Assembly: GCA_017745235.1 (NCBI GenBank)
Contig: JAGHZU010000019.1
Coordinates: forward strand, 1 to 64,000
Reading direction: 5' to 3'
Origin: Caulobacter sp.
GTDB lineage: Bacteria; Pseudomonadota; Alphaproteobacteria; Caulobacterales; Caulobacteraceae
DNA length: 64,000 bases
Shown: one piece after another, positions 39,343 through 46,355 of the stretch
Layout of the letters: each line of letters starts with the position of its first letter
Position numbering within the stretch: the first letter of the stretch is position 1
The notes under the pieces: model-generated
Databases searched by the model: none
What the model was told of the DNA's origin: nothing
Seen by the model: only the letters and a program-made list of their open reading frames with translations
Made by a program: the position numbers and the translations under genes

Positions 39343-39918
39343 TCAGGTGCGGCGCTTGAGCGCGACATAGAGCGCCCCTTCGCCGCCGTGACGTTGATCG
39401 GCCGGCGAGACCCCGGCGATCATCTCGCGCAGGATCGGATCAGCCAGCCATTCGGGCGTGCGTTGGCGCAGGACCCCCTGCCCCACCTTGCCCTTGCCGG
39501 TGATCACAAGCACGGCGCGATGACCGTCGTCGAAGGCCCGGCGCACGAAGCTCTCGAGGGTGGCGCGGGCGCGGTCCTGGTCCAGGCCGTGCATGTCCAG
39601 CCGGGCGCCGATCGGGTCATGTTCCTTGGCCAGGCGCCGGCGGCGGTTGGGCTCGATGCCGTCCGGCGGTGGCTTGGCCGCCTTGGGCCTGACCGGCTTG
39701 ATGTCCGCCGGGTCGATGCGCAGCGGCGCGATCGAGGCCAGATGCGTGGGCGGAGCGATGTCGGCGGCGTGGGCCAGCAATTCGGCCCGGGCGGCCGGTC
39801 GTGGCTTGGCCTTGACCCGCATCTTGCCCGGCCGCTCGGCGATGCGCGCCTGAACGGTCGAGGCCACGAGGCGCCAGAGCCTCTGGTCCTCGTCGTCAGG
39901 CGGTCGCCGCTTGCTCAC
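39343..39918 (-). CDS. Smr-domain protein
   Basis: Possible nucleic-acid nuclease or nicking domain of the MutS2/Smr family. A basic, disordered N-terminus (1-100) precedes the Smr domain: LDMHGLDQDRARATLESFV, VLVITGKGKVGQGVLRQR and the conserved C-terminal GGEGALYVALKRR. Starts at GTG one base after the mltA stop, so it is translated from the same message. Length 191. Confidence 0.85.
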   Translation of the reverse strand: MSKRRPPDDEDQRLWRLVASTVQARIAERPGKMRVKAKPRPAARAELLAHAADIAPPTHLASIAPLRIDPADIKPVRPKAAKPPPDGIEPNRRRRLAKEHDPIGARLDMHGLDQDRARATLESFVRRAFDDGHRAVLVITGKGKVGQGVLRQRTPEWLADPILREMIAGVSPADQRHGGEGALYVALKRRT

Positions 39919-39919
39919 G

Positions 39920-41074
39920 TCAGGATTGGGGTTGGGCCAGGGGGACCAGGCGATAGAGCCGCAGATCGTGGCGCACGCGGCCAGCTTCCGAACCCGCGAT
40001 CTGGCCGGTGCCGGTGTAGAGGTCGGCCCGAACCGGCCCCTTGATGGCGCTGCCCACGTCCAGCGCCACGGCGAGGCGACGATAGGTCGGGAAGGCTCCG
40101 GCCAGGCGCGGGGCGCTGGCGTCGAGCCAGAACAGCTCGCCCATGGCGTGCTGGCTGGGGTCGACGGCGATGGCGCGGCCGGCGGGCAGCGCGACGCCCG
40201 CTGCGCCCACCGCCTGCTTGCCGTCGTCCGGGAGCGTCTGGAAGAAGACGTAGCGGGGGTTCAGGCGCATGATCGCATCGGCCTCGGGCCCGCGATGGAC
40301 CGCCAGCCACGAGCGGATGGCGTCGCCAGAGGTGTTGTTGTCGGGCAGAAGGCCGCGCTCGCGCATGGGCGTGGCGATACCCACAAATGGCCGGCCGTTC
40401 GAACCGGCGAAGGCCGCGCGCACTCGCCGGCCGTCGGGCAGGGTCAAGACGCCCGAACCCTGGATCTGCAGGAAAAACAGGTCCTCGGGCCGCATCCAGG
40501 CCAGGGGTCGCGTCTCGGGCGTCGCCTCGATGGCCGCGCGGTCGGGATAGGGCAGCACCTGGCCGCCCTCGATCTCGCCGGCGACCTTCTTGCCGGCGAG
40601 GCCGGAGTCGAACTGGCCCAGGTCCAGGGTCACCAGGTCGGTCGGCTTGCCCCGCATCGGCGCGCTGAACTCGGCCGAGCGAGACATCCGCGCCTCGTAC
40701 TCGGGCGCGAAATAGGCCGTCAGCGTGCCCTGGCCAGGCACCGGCTCGGGGCGGAAATTGGCCTCCAGGAAACGGCGGGCGTCCAGGTCGTTGCTCGAGC
40801 GGTCGGCCCGGGCCCGGCGGCAGACCTCGGCCAGGGCCGGGTCCTTGGCCACGCCGCAGCCCTGGCGGAAAGCGTCGAGGGCTCCGAGATGGTCCTCCTG
40901 CGCCCAGCCCGACAGCGTGGCGAACGAAAGCTCGCCGCCCGAAGCCGACGGCGGCGGAAGCGGTCCGCCCGTCGAAGGCGGGACAGGACCCGGGCCGGTC
41001 GGACGGATCGGCGTGGTCGTACAGGCCGCCAGCGCCAGCAGGGCGGCGGCGGCCACGAGGCCCTGGCGCAGCAT
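39920..41074 (-). CDS. mltA: Membrane-bound lytic murein transglycosylase A
   Basis: Lipoprotein that cleaves peptidoglycan glycan strands. The N-terminus MLRQGLVAAAALLALAACTT has a lipobox with Cys near residue 18, so it is membrane-anchored. MltA domain GTLTAYFAPEYEARMSRSAE, then the 3D domain with the catalytic Asp (LAVALDVGSAIKGPVRADLY). Length 384. ATG at 41074 overlaps the Tim44-gene stop by one base. Co-transcribed with the Tim44-like and smr genes. Confidence 0.94.
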   Translation of the reverse strand: MLRQGLVAAAALLALAACTTTPIRPTGPGPVPPSTGGPLPPPSASGGELSFATLSGWAQEDHLGALDAFRQGCGVAKDPALAEVCRRARADRSSNDLDARRFLEANFRPEPVPGQGTLTAYFAPEYEARMSRSAEFSAPMRGKPTDLVTLDLGQFDSGLAGKKVAGEIEGGQVLPYPDRAAIEATPETRPLAWMRPEDLFFLQIQGSGVLTLPDGRRVRAAFAGSNGRPFVGIATPMRERGLLPDNNTSGDAIRSWLAVHRGPEADAIMRLNPRYVFFQTLPDDGKQAVGAAGVALPAGRAIAVDPSQHAMGELFWLDASAPRLAGAFPTYRRLAVALDVGSAIKGPVRADLYTGTGQIAGSEAGRVRHDLRLYRLVPLAQPQS

Positions 41075-41670
41075 CACGCCTCCGCGACGTCGACGCGGAC
41101 CAGGGTCCAGTTGGGATCGCCGCTCTTGAGATCGCGCTCGAACGTCCAGAGGTCGGCGGTGCGGCGGTCGTCGACCCCCTCGCCTTCCGGCCCCGTCGAG
41201 CGAGTGCGGATTTCCGCCAGGATGCGGACCACCGCCCGGGCGGTGTCGCCCTCGACCGAGACCTTGTCCAGGTCCGTGCGCGGCGCGGCCAGGAACTCCG
41301 CGCTCTCGGTGCGGCCTTCCGCTTCGCGCGCGGCGATGGCGGCTTCGAAATCGGCCATCACGCCTGGCGACAACAGCGGGCGCAGGGTATCGCGGTCGCC
41401 CGCGGTGAAAGCCTTGACGATGGTTTCATAGGCCAAACGCGCGCCGGCCAGGAACTGGCCTACGTCGAAGTCGCTCTGGCGCGCGCGCAGGGCGGCCAGG
41501 CCGCTGGCGGCGGCCGGGGTCTGATCCAGGGTCTTCACGTCCGACTGGGGGCCGTCAGCGGGCACGGGCGCGGCGTCCTCGGGCTGACGACCCACCCTGC
41601 GCCCAAGCGTGGCGTAGAGCTGGTAGAGGATGACCGCGGCCAGCACCGCCAGGATGATCCATTCAAACAC
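41074..41670 (-). CDS. Tim44-like inner-membrane protein
   Basis: GTG start; N-terminal membrane helix (MFEWIILAVLAAVILYQLYA) then an Ala/Pro linker and a C-terminal Tim44 domain (about 65-195) with ARLAYETIVKAFTAGDRDTL and DLWTFERDLKSGDPNWTLVR. Mitochondrial Tim44 tethers Hsp70 at the import pore; the bacterial role is unclear. Divergent from secB, which encodes an export chaperone, an apt neighbour. Length 198. Confidence 0.88.
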   Translation of the reverse strand: MFEWIILAVLAAVILYQLYATLGRRVGRQPEDAAPVPADGPQSDVKTLDQTPAAASGLAALRARQSDFDVGQFLAGARLAYETIVKAFTAGDRDTLRPLLSPGVMADFEAAIAAREAEGRTESAEFLAAPRTDLDKVSVEGDTARAVVRILAEIRTRSTGPEGEGVDDRRTADLWTFERDLKSGDPNWTLVRVDVAEA

Positions 41671-41703
41671 GATAGATTCCGCTCAGTCGAACAAGGCGAT
41701 GCA

Positions 41704-41723
41704 TATCGCCTATATAGGCGATA
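41704..41723. promoter_or_regulatory. Perfect 20-bp palindrome between Tim44-like gene and secB
   Basis: TATCGCCTATATAGGCGATA reads the same on both strands with no mismatch and no spacer. It lies 33 bp upstream of the Tim44-like start and 108 bp upstream of secB in their shared control region. No U-tract follows, so an operator is more likely than a terminator. Confidence 0.7.
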
Positions 41724-41831
41724 CGGGCTCGCGCGTCAGGCGCCTGGCGTTGCGCGCCCGCGTCCCGCGTGTTAGCAGCCCGGCTCTCTCCTAGCGGCCA
41801 TTTTCAACGCCGAATACGGATTTTATCGATC

Positions 41832-42329
41832 ATGACCGACACCACCGCCGCCCCGCCGGCCACTTCGGAAGACGCCGCGGCCGCCGAGACGGGCATCCGG
41901 ATCGTCGCCCAGTTCCTGCGCGACTTCTCGTTCGAGAGCCCCCTGGCCCCGGATTCGCTCCGCGCCGGCGGCGCCGCGCCCGCCATCGACATGGGCGTGG
42001 AAATGAACGCCCGCGGTCGCCAGGACGGCCTGTTCGAGGTGGACCTGAAGCTGTCGGCCCGCGCCTCGCGCGACGATCAGGCCGTGTTCCACGTCGAAGT
42101 CCTGTACGGCGGCCTGTTCCACATCGCCGGCGTGCCGGAAGACCAGCTGGAAGCCGTGCTCCTGATCGAGTGCCCCCGCTTCCTGTTCCCGTTCGCTCGC
42201 CGCCTGATCTCGGACGTCACGACGGAAGGCGGCTTCCCGCCGTTCCTGATCGATCCGATCGACTTCGCCGGCGTCTACGCCGCGCGCAAGGCCCAGGCCG
42301 AAGCCGCGCCGGTGGCCGGCAACGCCTGA
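41832..42329 (+). CDS. secB: Protein-export chaperone SecB
   Basis: Tetrameric cytosolic chaperone that keeps preproteins unfolded for SecA. Family signatures [20 protein letters not shown] and [40 protein letters not shown] and [20 protein letters not shown]. 165 residues from ATG at 41832. Ends in a strong intrinsic terminator. Confidence 0.97.
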   Translation: MTDTTAAPPATSEDAAAAETGIRIVAQFLRDFSFESPLAPDSLRAGGAAPAIDMGVEMNARGRQDGLFEVDLKLSARASRDDQAVFHVEVLYGGLFHIAGVPEDQLEAVLLIECPRFLFPFARRLISDVTTEGGFPPFLIDPIDFAGVYAARKAQAEAAPVAGNA

Positions 42330-42354
42330 TCCCAGGCTTCGAGCTGAAGACGAG

Positions 42355-42390
42355 AAGGCCCCGACCGCCCAGCGGTCGGGGCCTTTTCTT
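42355..42390 (+). terminator. Rho-independent terminator of secB
   Basis: AAGGCCCCGACCG-CCCAG-CGGTCGGGGCCTT followed by TTCTTT: perfect 13-bp stem and U-rich tail. Confidence 0.9.
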
Positions 42391-42434
42391 TGGCGTGTCT
42401 CGCCTCTTGGGAGGCGCCGGAATAAGGCGTGACG

Positions 42435-43121
42435 CTACGGCTGCAGCCGGTATCCGCCCATTTCGGTGATCAGGATCCGCGCCACGGCCGGGTCGGGCTC
42501 GATCTTCTGGCGCAGACGATAGACGTGGGTCTCCAGCGTATGGGTGGTGACGCCGGCGTTATAGCCCCAGACCTCGGTCAGCAGTTCCTCCCGCGACACG
42601 GGCTTGGAGCCGGCGCGATAGAGGTACTTCAGGATGTTGGTTTCCTTCTCGGTCAGCCGCACCTTCTTCTGCTTCTCGTCGATCAGCAGCTTGGCTGAAG
42701 GACGGAACTCGTAGGGACCGATGCGGAACAGCGCGTCTTCCGAAGCCTCGTAGCTGCGCAGCTGCGCGCGGATACGGGCCAGCAGCACGCCGAACCGGAA
42801 AGGCTTGGTGACATAGTCGTTGGCGCCGGACTCCAGGCCCAGGATCGTATCGCTGTCGCTGGCGGCCGCCGTCAGCATGATCACGGGGGCGGTCACGCCG
42901 TTCTTGCGCATCAGGCGGCACGCCTCGCGGCCGTCCATGTCGGGCAGGTCGACGTCCAGCAGGACCAGATCGGGCTTGATGTCGCGAGCCATCCGTACGC
43001 CTTCGCCGGCGGTCGGGGCTTCGGCGACGGCGAACTCCTCGTGCAGGGCCAACTGCTCGGCCAGGGCCCCGCGCAGATCATCGTCGTCGTCGACCAGGAG
43101 AAGGGTTTTGCGTTGCGCCAT
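42435..43121 (-). CDS. cenR: Envelope response regulator CenR (OmpR family)
   Basis: Two-component regulator, essential for envelope integrity in C. crescentus together with kinase CenK. Receiver: acidic pocket LLLVDDDDDLRG, phosphorylated Asp in LVLLDVDLPDMDG, Lys in YVTKPFRFGVLLARIRAQ. C-terminal winged helix VRLTEKETNILKYLYRAG and VTTHTLETHVYRLRQKI. Length 228 from the ATG at 43121. No cognate kinase adjacent, as in C. crescentus. Named by recalled similarity and by its place between secB and the ntrZ-parB region. Confidence 0.82.
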   Translation of the reverse strand: MAQRKTLLLVDDDDDLRGALAEQLALHEEFAVAEAPTAGEGVRMARDIKPDLVLLDVDLPDMDGREACRLMRKNGVTAPVIMLTAAASDSDTILGLESGANDYVTKPFRFGVLLARIRAQLRSYEASEDALFRIGPYEFRPSAKLLIDEKQKKVRLTEKETNILKYLYRAGSKPVSREELLTEVWGYNAGVTTHTLETHVYRLRQKIEPDPAVARILITEMGGYRLQP

Positions 43122-43182
43122 GGGGCCGAACATGCACCGGTGCGGCCCCCGGCGCCAAGGGGCGCCCTTCGGAGACTTGGCC

Positions 43183-43692
43183 TTGACGACCTTTCGCGCG
43201 CACGCCGACGGCATGATCGAGGTGGGCGGCCGCCGCCTGCGCTGCGCGCTGGGCAAGGCCGGGGTGATCGCCGCGGCCGACAAGCGCGAGGGCGACAACA
43301 AGAGTCCCGCGGGGATCTGGCCCATCCGGTACGTCTGGTATCGTCCCGACGTCTATCCGCAGGGGCCGGACACCGCGCTGGAGACCCGCGCCACCGCGCC
43401 CGACGACGGCTGGTGCGACGCCCCGACCGACCCAAACTATAACCGCGCCGTCAAGCTGCCCTATCCGGCCAGCGCCGAGCGGCTATGGCGCGACGACCAT
43501 GTCTACGACCTGGTGATGGTGCTGGGCCACAACGACGACCCGCCCGTTCCCGGGATGGGATCAGCCATCTTCCTGCACCTGGCGCGCGAGGACTATTCCG
43601 GCACCGAGGGCTGCGTAGCCCTGGCCCGGCCGGACATCGAGACCCTGCTGGCCATCGCCAGGCCGGGCGACGCCGTCGCCATCGAGGCCTGA
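43183..43692 (+). CDS. YkuD L,D-transpeptidase family protein, probable UUG start
   Basis: Cross-links peptidoglycan stems or attaches proteins to them. The catalytic motif is IFLHLAREDYSGTEGCVALA with the conserved His, Ser-X-Gly-Cys. Upstream signals include KREGDNKSPAGIWPI. No in-frame ATG gives a complete domain; TTG at 43183 is preceded by GGAGA at 8-nt spacing and gives 169 residues (MTTFRAHADGMIEVGGRRLR). An internal ATG at 43213 would remove the first strand. No signal peptide is seen, so export is unexplained. Divergent from cenR with 61 bp between. Confidence 0.85.
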   Translation: MTTFRAHADGMIEVGGRRLRCALGKAGVIAAADKREGDNKSPAGIWPIRYVWYRPDVYPQGPDTALETRATAPDDGWCDAPTDPNYNRAVKLPYPASAERLWRDDHVYDLVMVLGHNDDPPVPGMGSAIFLHLAREDYSGTEGCVALARPDIETLLAIARPGDAVAIEA

Positions 43693-43700
43693 AACACGGC

Positions 43701-44345
43701 TCAGCCCCGGTGACCGAACAGGGCTGAACCGACCCGCACCGAGGTCGCACCGCAGGCGATGGCGGTCTCGAAGTCGCCGCTCATGCCCATCGACAGCTTC
43801 TCCAGGCCGTTGCGAGCGGCGATCTGGCCCAGCATCCGGAAATGCGGCGCGGGATCGTCCTCGGCCGGCGGGATGCACATCAGCCCCTCGACCGGCAGGT
43901 CCAGGGCCCGGCATCGGCCGACAAAGGCGTCAGCCTCGCCGGGCGCGACCCCGGCCTTCTGGGCCTCCTCCCCCGTATTGACCTGCACGAACAGGCGCGG
44001 CGCCTTGCCCCGGGCCTGGATCTCGTCGGCCAGCGCCCTGGCCAGCTTGTCGCGGTCCAGCGTCTCGATCACGTCGAAGAACGCCGCAGCCTCTCGCACC
44101 TTGTTGGTCTGCAGCGGACCGATCAGGCGCAGTTCCAGGCCCTGCCGACGCTCGCTCCAGCGGCCCAGGGCCTCCTGGACACGGTTTTCGCCAAAGACCC
44201 GCTGGCCCGCGTCGAGCACAGGGGCGATATGATCCCACGGCTGGGTCTTGGACACCGCCACCAGCGTGACCGCGTCGGCGGCGCGCCCGGCGGCCAGGGC
44301 GGCGGCGCGGATGCGGGACTGGATCGAGGCATAGGCGTCAGACAT
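43701..44345 (-). CDS. YggS-family PLP-binding protein (PLP homeostasis)
   Basis: PROSC/PLPBP family that controls pyridoxal phosphate availability. The PLP Lys is in VTLVAVSKTQPWDHI; FGENRVQEAL, ELRLIGPLQTNKVREA and SMGMSGDFETAIACGATSVR are family signatures. Length 214. Its start codon overlaps that of the divergent thiE-like gene. Confidence 0.94.
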   Translation of the reverse strand: MSDAYASIQSRIRAAALAAGRAADAVTLVAVSKTQPWDHIAPVLDAGQRVFGENRVQEALGRWSERRQGLELRLIGPLQTNKVREAAAFFDVIETLDRDKLARALADEIQARGKAPRLFVQVNTGEEAQKAGVAPGEADAFVGRCRALDLPVEGLMCIPPAEDDPAPHFRMLGQIAARNGLEKLSMGMSGDFETAIACGATSVRVGSALFGHRG

Positions 44346-44964
44346 GGCTTCCACACGCGACGGAGAACTGGAGAGCCTGTCTAGAACGGCTGCGCGGCTT
44401 CGCCCATGGGTCGTTCGCGGTCGCTCCCTGCCAGGGCTGCTGTTTTTCACCGATCCAGTCCGCACCCCCGACCCGGAGACCGTGGCCGAACGCCTGCCGG
44501 CCGGAGCCGGGATCGTCTTCCGCGCCTTCGGCGCCGCCGACGCTCGGGCGCGCGGGCTGCGCCTGCGCGAGATCGCGCGCCGCCGCGGCTTGTTGTTGCT
44601 GGTGGGCGCCGACGAGGCGCTGGCGATGGCGGTTGAAGCCGACGGCTTGCACCTGCCCGAGCGGATGGGCGCTGATCTCCCCGACCTACGCGCCCGCCGC
44701 CCGAACTGGCTGCTGACCCAGGCCGCCCATGACCTGGCGGCCGCCCAGGCGGGCGGCGAAGCCGACGCCCTGGTGGTCTCGCCCGTCTTCCCGAGCAACA
44801 GCCCCTCGGCGGGCCTTCCCCTGGGCGTGGCTGGATTGAAAGCGATCGTCGAGGCCGTGGGGACGCCGGTCTACGCCCTGGGCGGGGTTCGGGCGGCCAC
44901 GGCGGAGCAGTTGGTCGGCTCGGGCGTGGTCGGCCTGGCCGCTATCGAGGCTCTGGCGGGTTGA
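44344..44964 (+). CDS. Thiamine-phosphate-synthase-like (ThiE/TenI) protein
   Basis: (beta/alpha)8 fold with the ThiE-type phosphate loop DALVVSPVFPSNSPSAGLPL and YALGGVRAATAEQLVGSGVV. The segment LPGLLFFTDPVRTPDPETVA is the first strand. Many catalytic residues of true ThiE (for example the QR/DD pyrimidine site) are not obvious, so it may be a TenI-like relative. Start at 44344 overlaps the opposite yggS start; a later start is possible. Length 206. Confidence 0.72.
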   Translation: MASTRDGELESLSRTAARLRPWVVRGRSLPGLLFFTDPVRTPDPETVAERLPAGAGIVFRAFGAADARARGLRLREIARRRGLLLLVGADEALAMAVEADGLHLPERMGADLPDLRARRPNWLLTQAAHDLAAAQAGGEADALVVSPVFPSNSPSAGLPLGVAGLKAIVEAVGTPVYALGGVRAATAEQLVGSGVVGLAAIEALAG

Positions 44965-45024
44965 TACACGACGCCACCCCCTGAAGAGCTCATGGCGCGC
45001 GGACCGGAGAACCGAGAGGCAGGC

Positions 45025-45441
45025 TTAGAACTTGAACGCGGTTTCCAGCTTCACGCGAGGGGCCGGTTCCTTCAGGTCGTTCTTGCGGGCGGCCATGGCG
45101 GGATTGTTGTCCCCCAGGGCGACGGCACCGCCGACGCGGAGCGAAGGCGTGACGCTGTAGTAGGCGCCGGCCTGCACGTCCTTCATCTCCATCTCGCGGC
45201 CCACCGGCTGGTCGAGATCGAGCTTGAGGCCCCATTTGCCCTTCTTGTTGTCCCACTGGAGGGACTTCTTGGGCCCCTGTTGCGGGTTGAAGGGCGCGAG
45301 AGACGCCGGATTGCTGAAATCGCTCTTGACGGCGAAGTCGGGAGTGGCGGCGCGCGGCTTGCTTTGGGCGTGCGCCACCGTGGCCGATCCAACCAGGATC
45401 AGCGCGGTCGCACCCGCCGTGAAAAATCTTGCCGCGAACAT
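45025..45441 (-). CDS. ntrZ: NtrZ-like periplasmic regulatory protein
   Basis: Signal peptide ending TVAHAQ (about residue 25), then a 110-residue mature protein of beta-rich character ending KLETAFKF, with WDNKKGKWGLKLDLDQP in the middle. In C. crescentus NtrZ is a periplasmic protein affecting the NtrY kinase and lies just before the DUF3576-leuS-lptE-holA-parB run; the size, export signal and same neighbourhood fit. Assignment rests mainly on synteny and remembered family pattern. Confidence 0.62.
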   Translation of the reverse strand: MFAARFFTAGATALILVGSATVAHAQSKPRAATPDFAVKSDFSNPASLAPFNPQQGPKKSLQWDNKKGKWGLKLDLDQPVGREMEMKDVQAGAYYSVTPSLRVGGAVALGDNNPAMAARKNDLKEPAPRVKLETAFKF

Positions 45442-45608
45442 CGCTTACTCGAACCTGTCCCCAACTCGATCCTGATATAGGAACGAGCTCCCTCGAAGTC
45501 GATTAAAGGCCTGAGTACAACGCGGTCAACCGCAGTTGGATTGCGCCTAACGTCGCGGGAGGCGATTCGAGCGGCGCCTGTGGCGGTCGTGCCACGCGAT
45601 TCCTTGTT

Positions 45609-45635
45609 TTGACCCAGCGCGACCATGCTATAGAC
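45609..45635 (+). promoter_or_regulatory. Promoter upstream of the DUF3576 lipoprotein gene
   Basis: TTGACCC (45609-45615), 11-nt spacer, GCTATAGAC (45627-45635). This fits the Caulobacter housekeeping consensus (TTGACGS, 10-14 nt, GCTANAWC). Predicted start near 45642, leader about 60 nt with GAGCGAGG before the ATG. The rest of 45442-45608 shows no gene. Confidence 0.65.
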
Positions 45636-45702
45636 CGCTTCCCGGCTGCGGGGGCGCGCCAGGACGCGCGGACGCGCCGGCGAACATTTGGAGCGAGGTA
45701 CT

Positions 45703-46206
45703 ATGGCGTTTGAGCGTGGGTCGGTGTTGCGCGGCGTCGCCGCTGGCGTTCTTGCGCTGACCGTTCTGACCGGGGTCTCGGCCTGCGGCGGCAACAAGGG
45801 CGGCGATCAGCTCAATGGCGGTTCGAGCCTGAACCCCTTCCGCGGTCGCGGCGCCAAGGCCGCCCCGCAGCAATCGGGCGCCATCGGCGTCAACGGCTTC
45901 CTGTGGCGCGCCAGCCTCGACACCCTGGCCTTCATGCCCCTGGCTTCGGCCGACCCGTACGGCGGCGTGATCGTCACCGACTGGTACACCAATCCGGAAA
46001 AGCCGGACGAGCGCTTCAAGGCCACCGTCTACATCCTGGACACCCGCCTGCGCGCCGACGGCCTGAACGTCACGATCTTCAAGCAGGTCAAGGACGCCAG
46101 CGGCGCCTGGGCCGACAGCGCGGCCACCGATCAGACCGCGACCGACATCGAGAACGCCATCCTGACCCGCGCCCGTCAGCTTCGCCTCTCCAACATCAAG
46201 AACTAG
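45703..46206 (+). CDS. DUF3576 lipoprotein
   Basis: N-terminal signal and lipobox (LTGVSACGG, Cys near residue 27). The mature domain has LWRASLDTLAFMPLASADPY and VTDWYTNPEKPDERFKATVY, the DUF3576 pattern, ending RARQLRLSNIKN. 167 residues from the ATG at 45703, which has a GAGCGAGG ribosome site. Function unknown; conserved next to leuS in alphaproteobacteria. Followed by a hairpin at 46228. Confidence 0.85.
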   Translation: MAFERGSVLRGVAAGVLALTVLTGVSACGGNKGGDQLNGGSSLNPFRGRGAKAAPQQSGAIGVNGFLWRASLDTLAFMPLASADPYGGVIVTDWYTNPEKPDERFKATVYILDTRLRADGLNVTIFKQVKDASGAWADSAATDQTATDIENAILTRARQLRLSNIKN

Positions 46207-46227
46207 GCTTCCGCCATAGTTCTTCTC

Positions 46228-46260
46228 GGGAGCCCTTTGTCCTGGCGACAAAAGGCTCCC
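46228..46260 (+). terminator. Hairpin after the DUF3576 gene
   Basis: GGGAGCC-CTTTGTC-CTGGC-GACAAAA-GGCTCCC: two stacked stems separated by a bulge, 22 bp past the stop, with ACTTTT downstream. Confidence 0.55.
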
Positions 46261-46355
46261 GTTCGCACTTTTAGAAGCGCGCCAAGGCCGAAACCGCTTA
46301 TGACTTCCGCGGAACGCGCCTGAGGCGCGAGCCTCCGCACGAACAGTCTGGTTTC

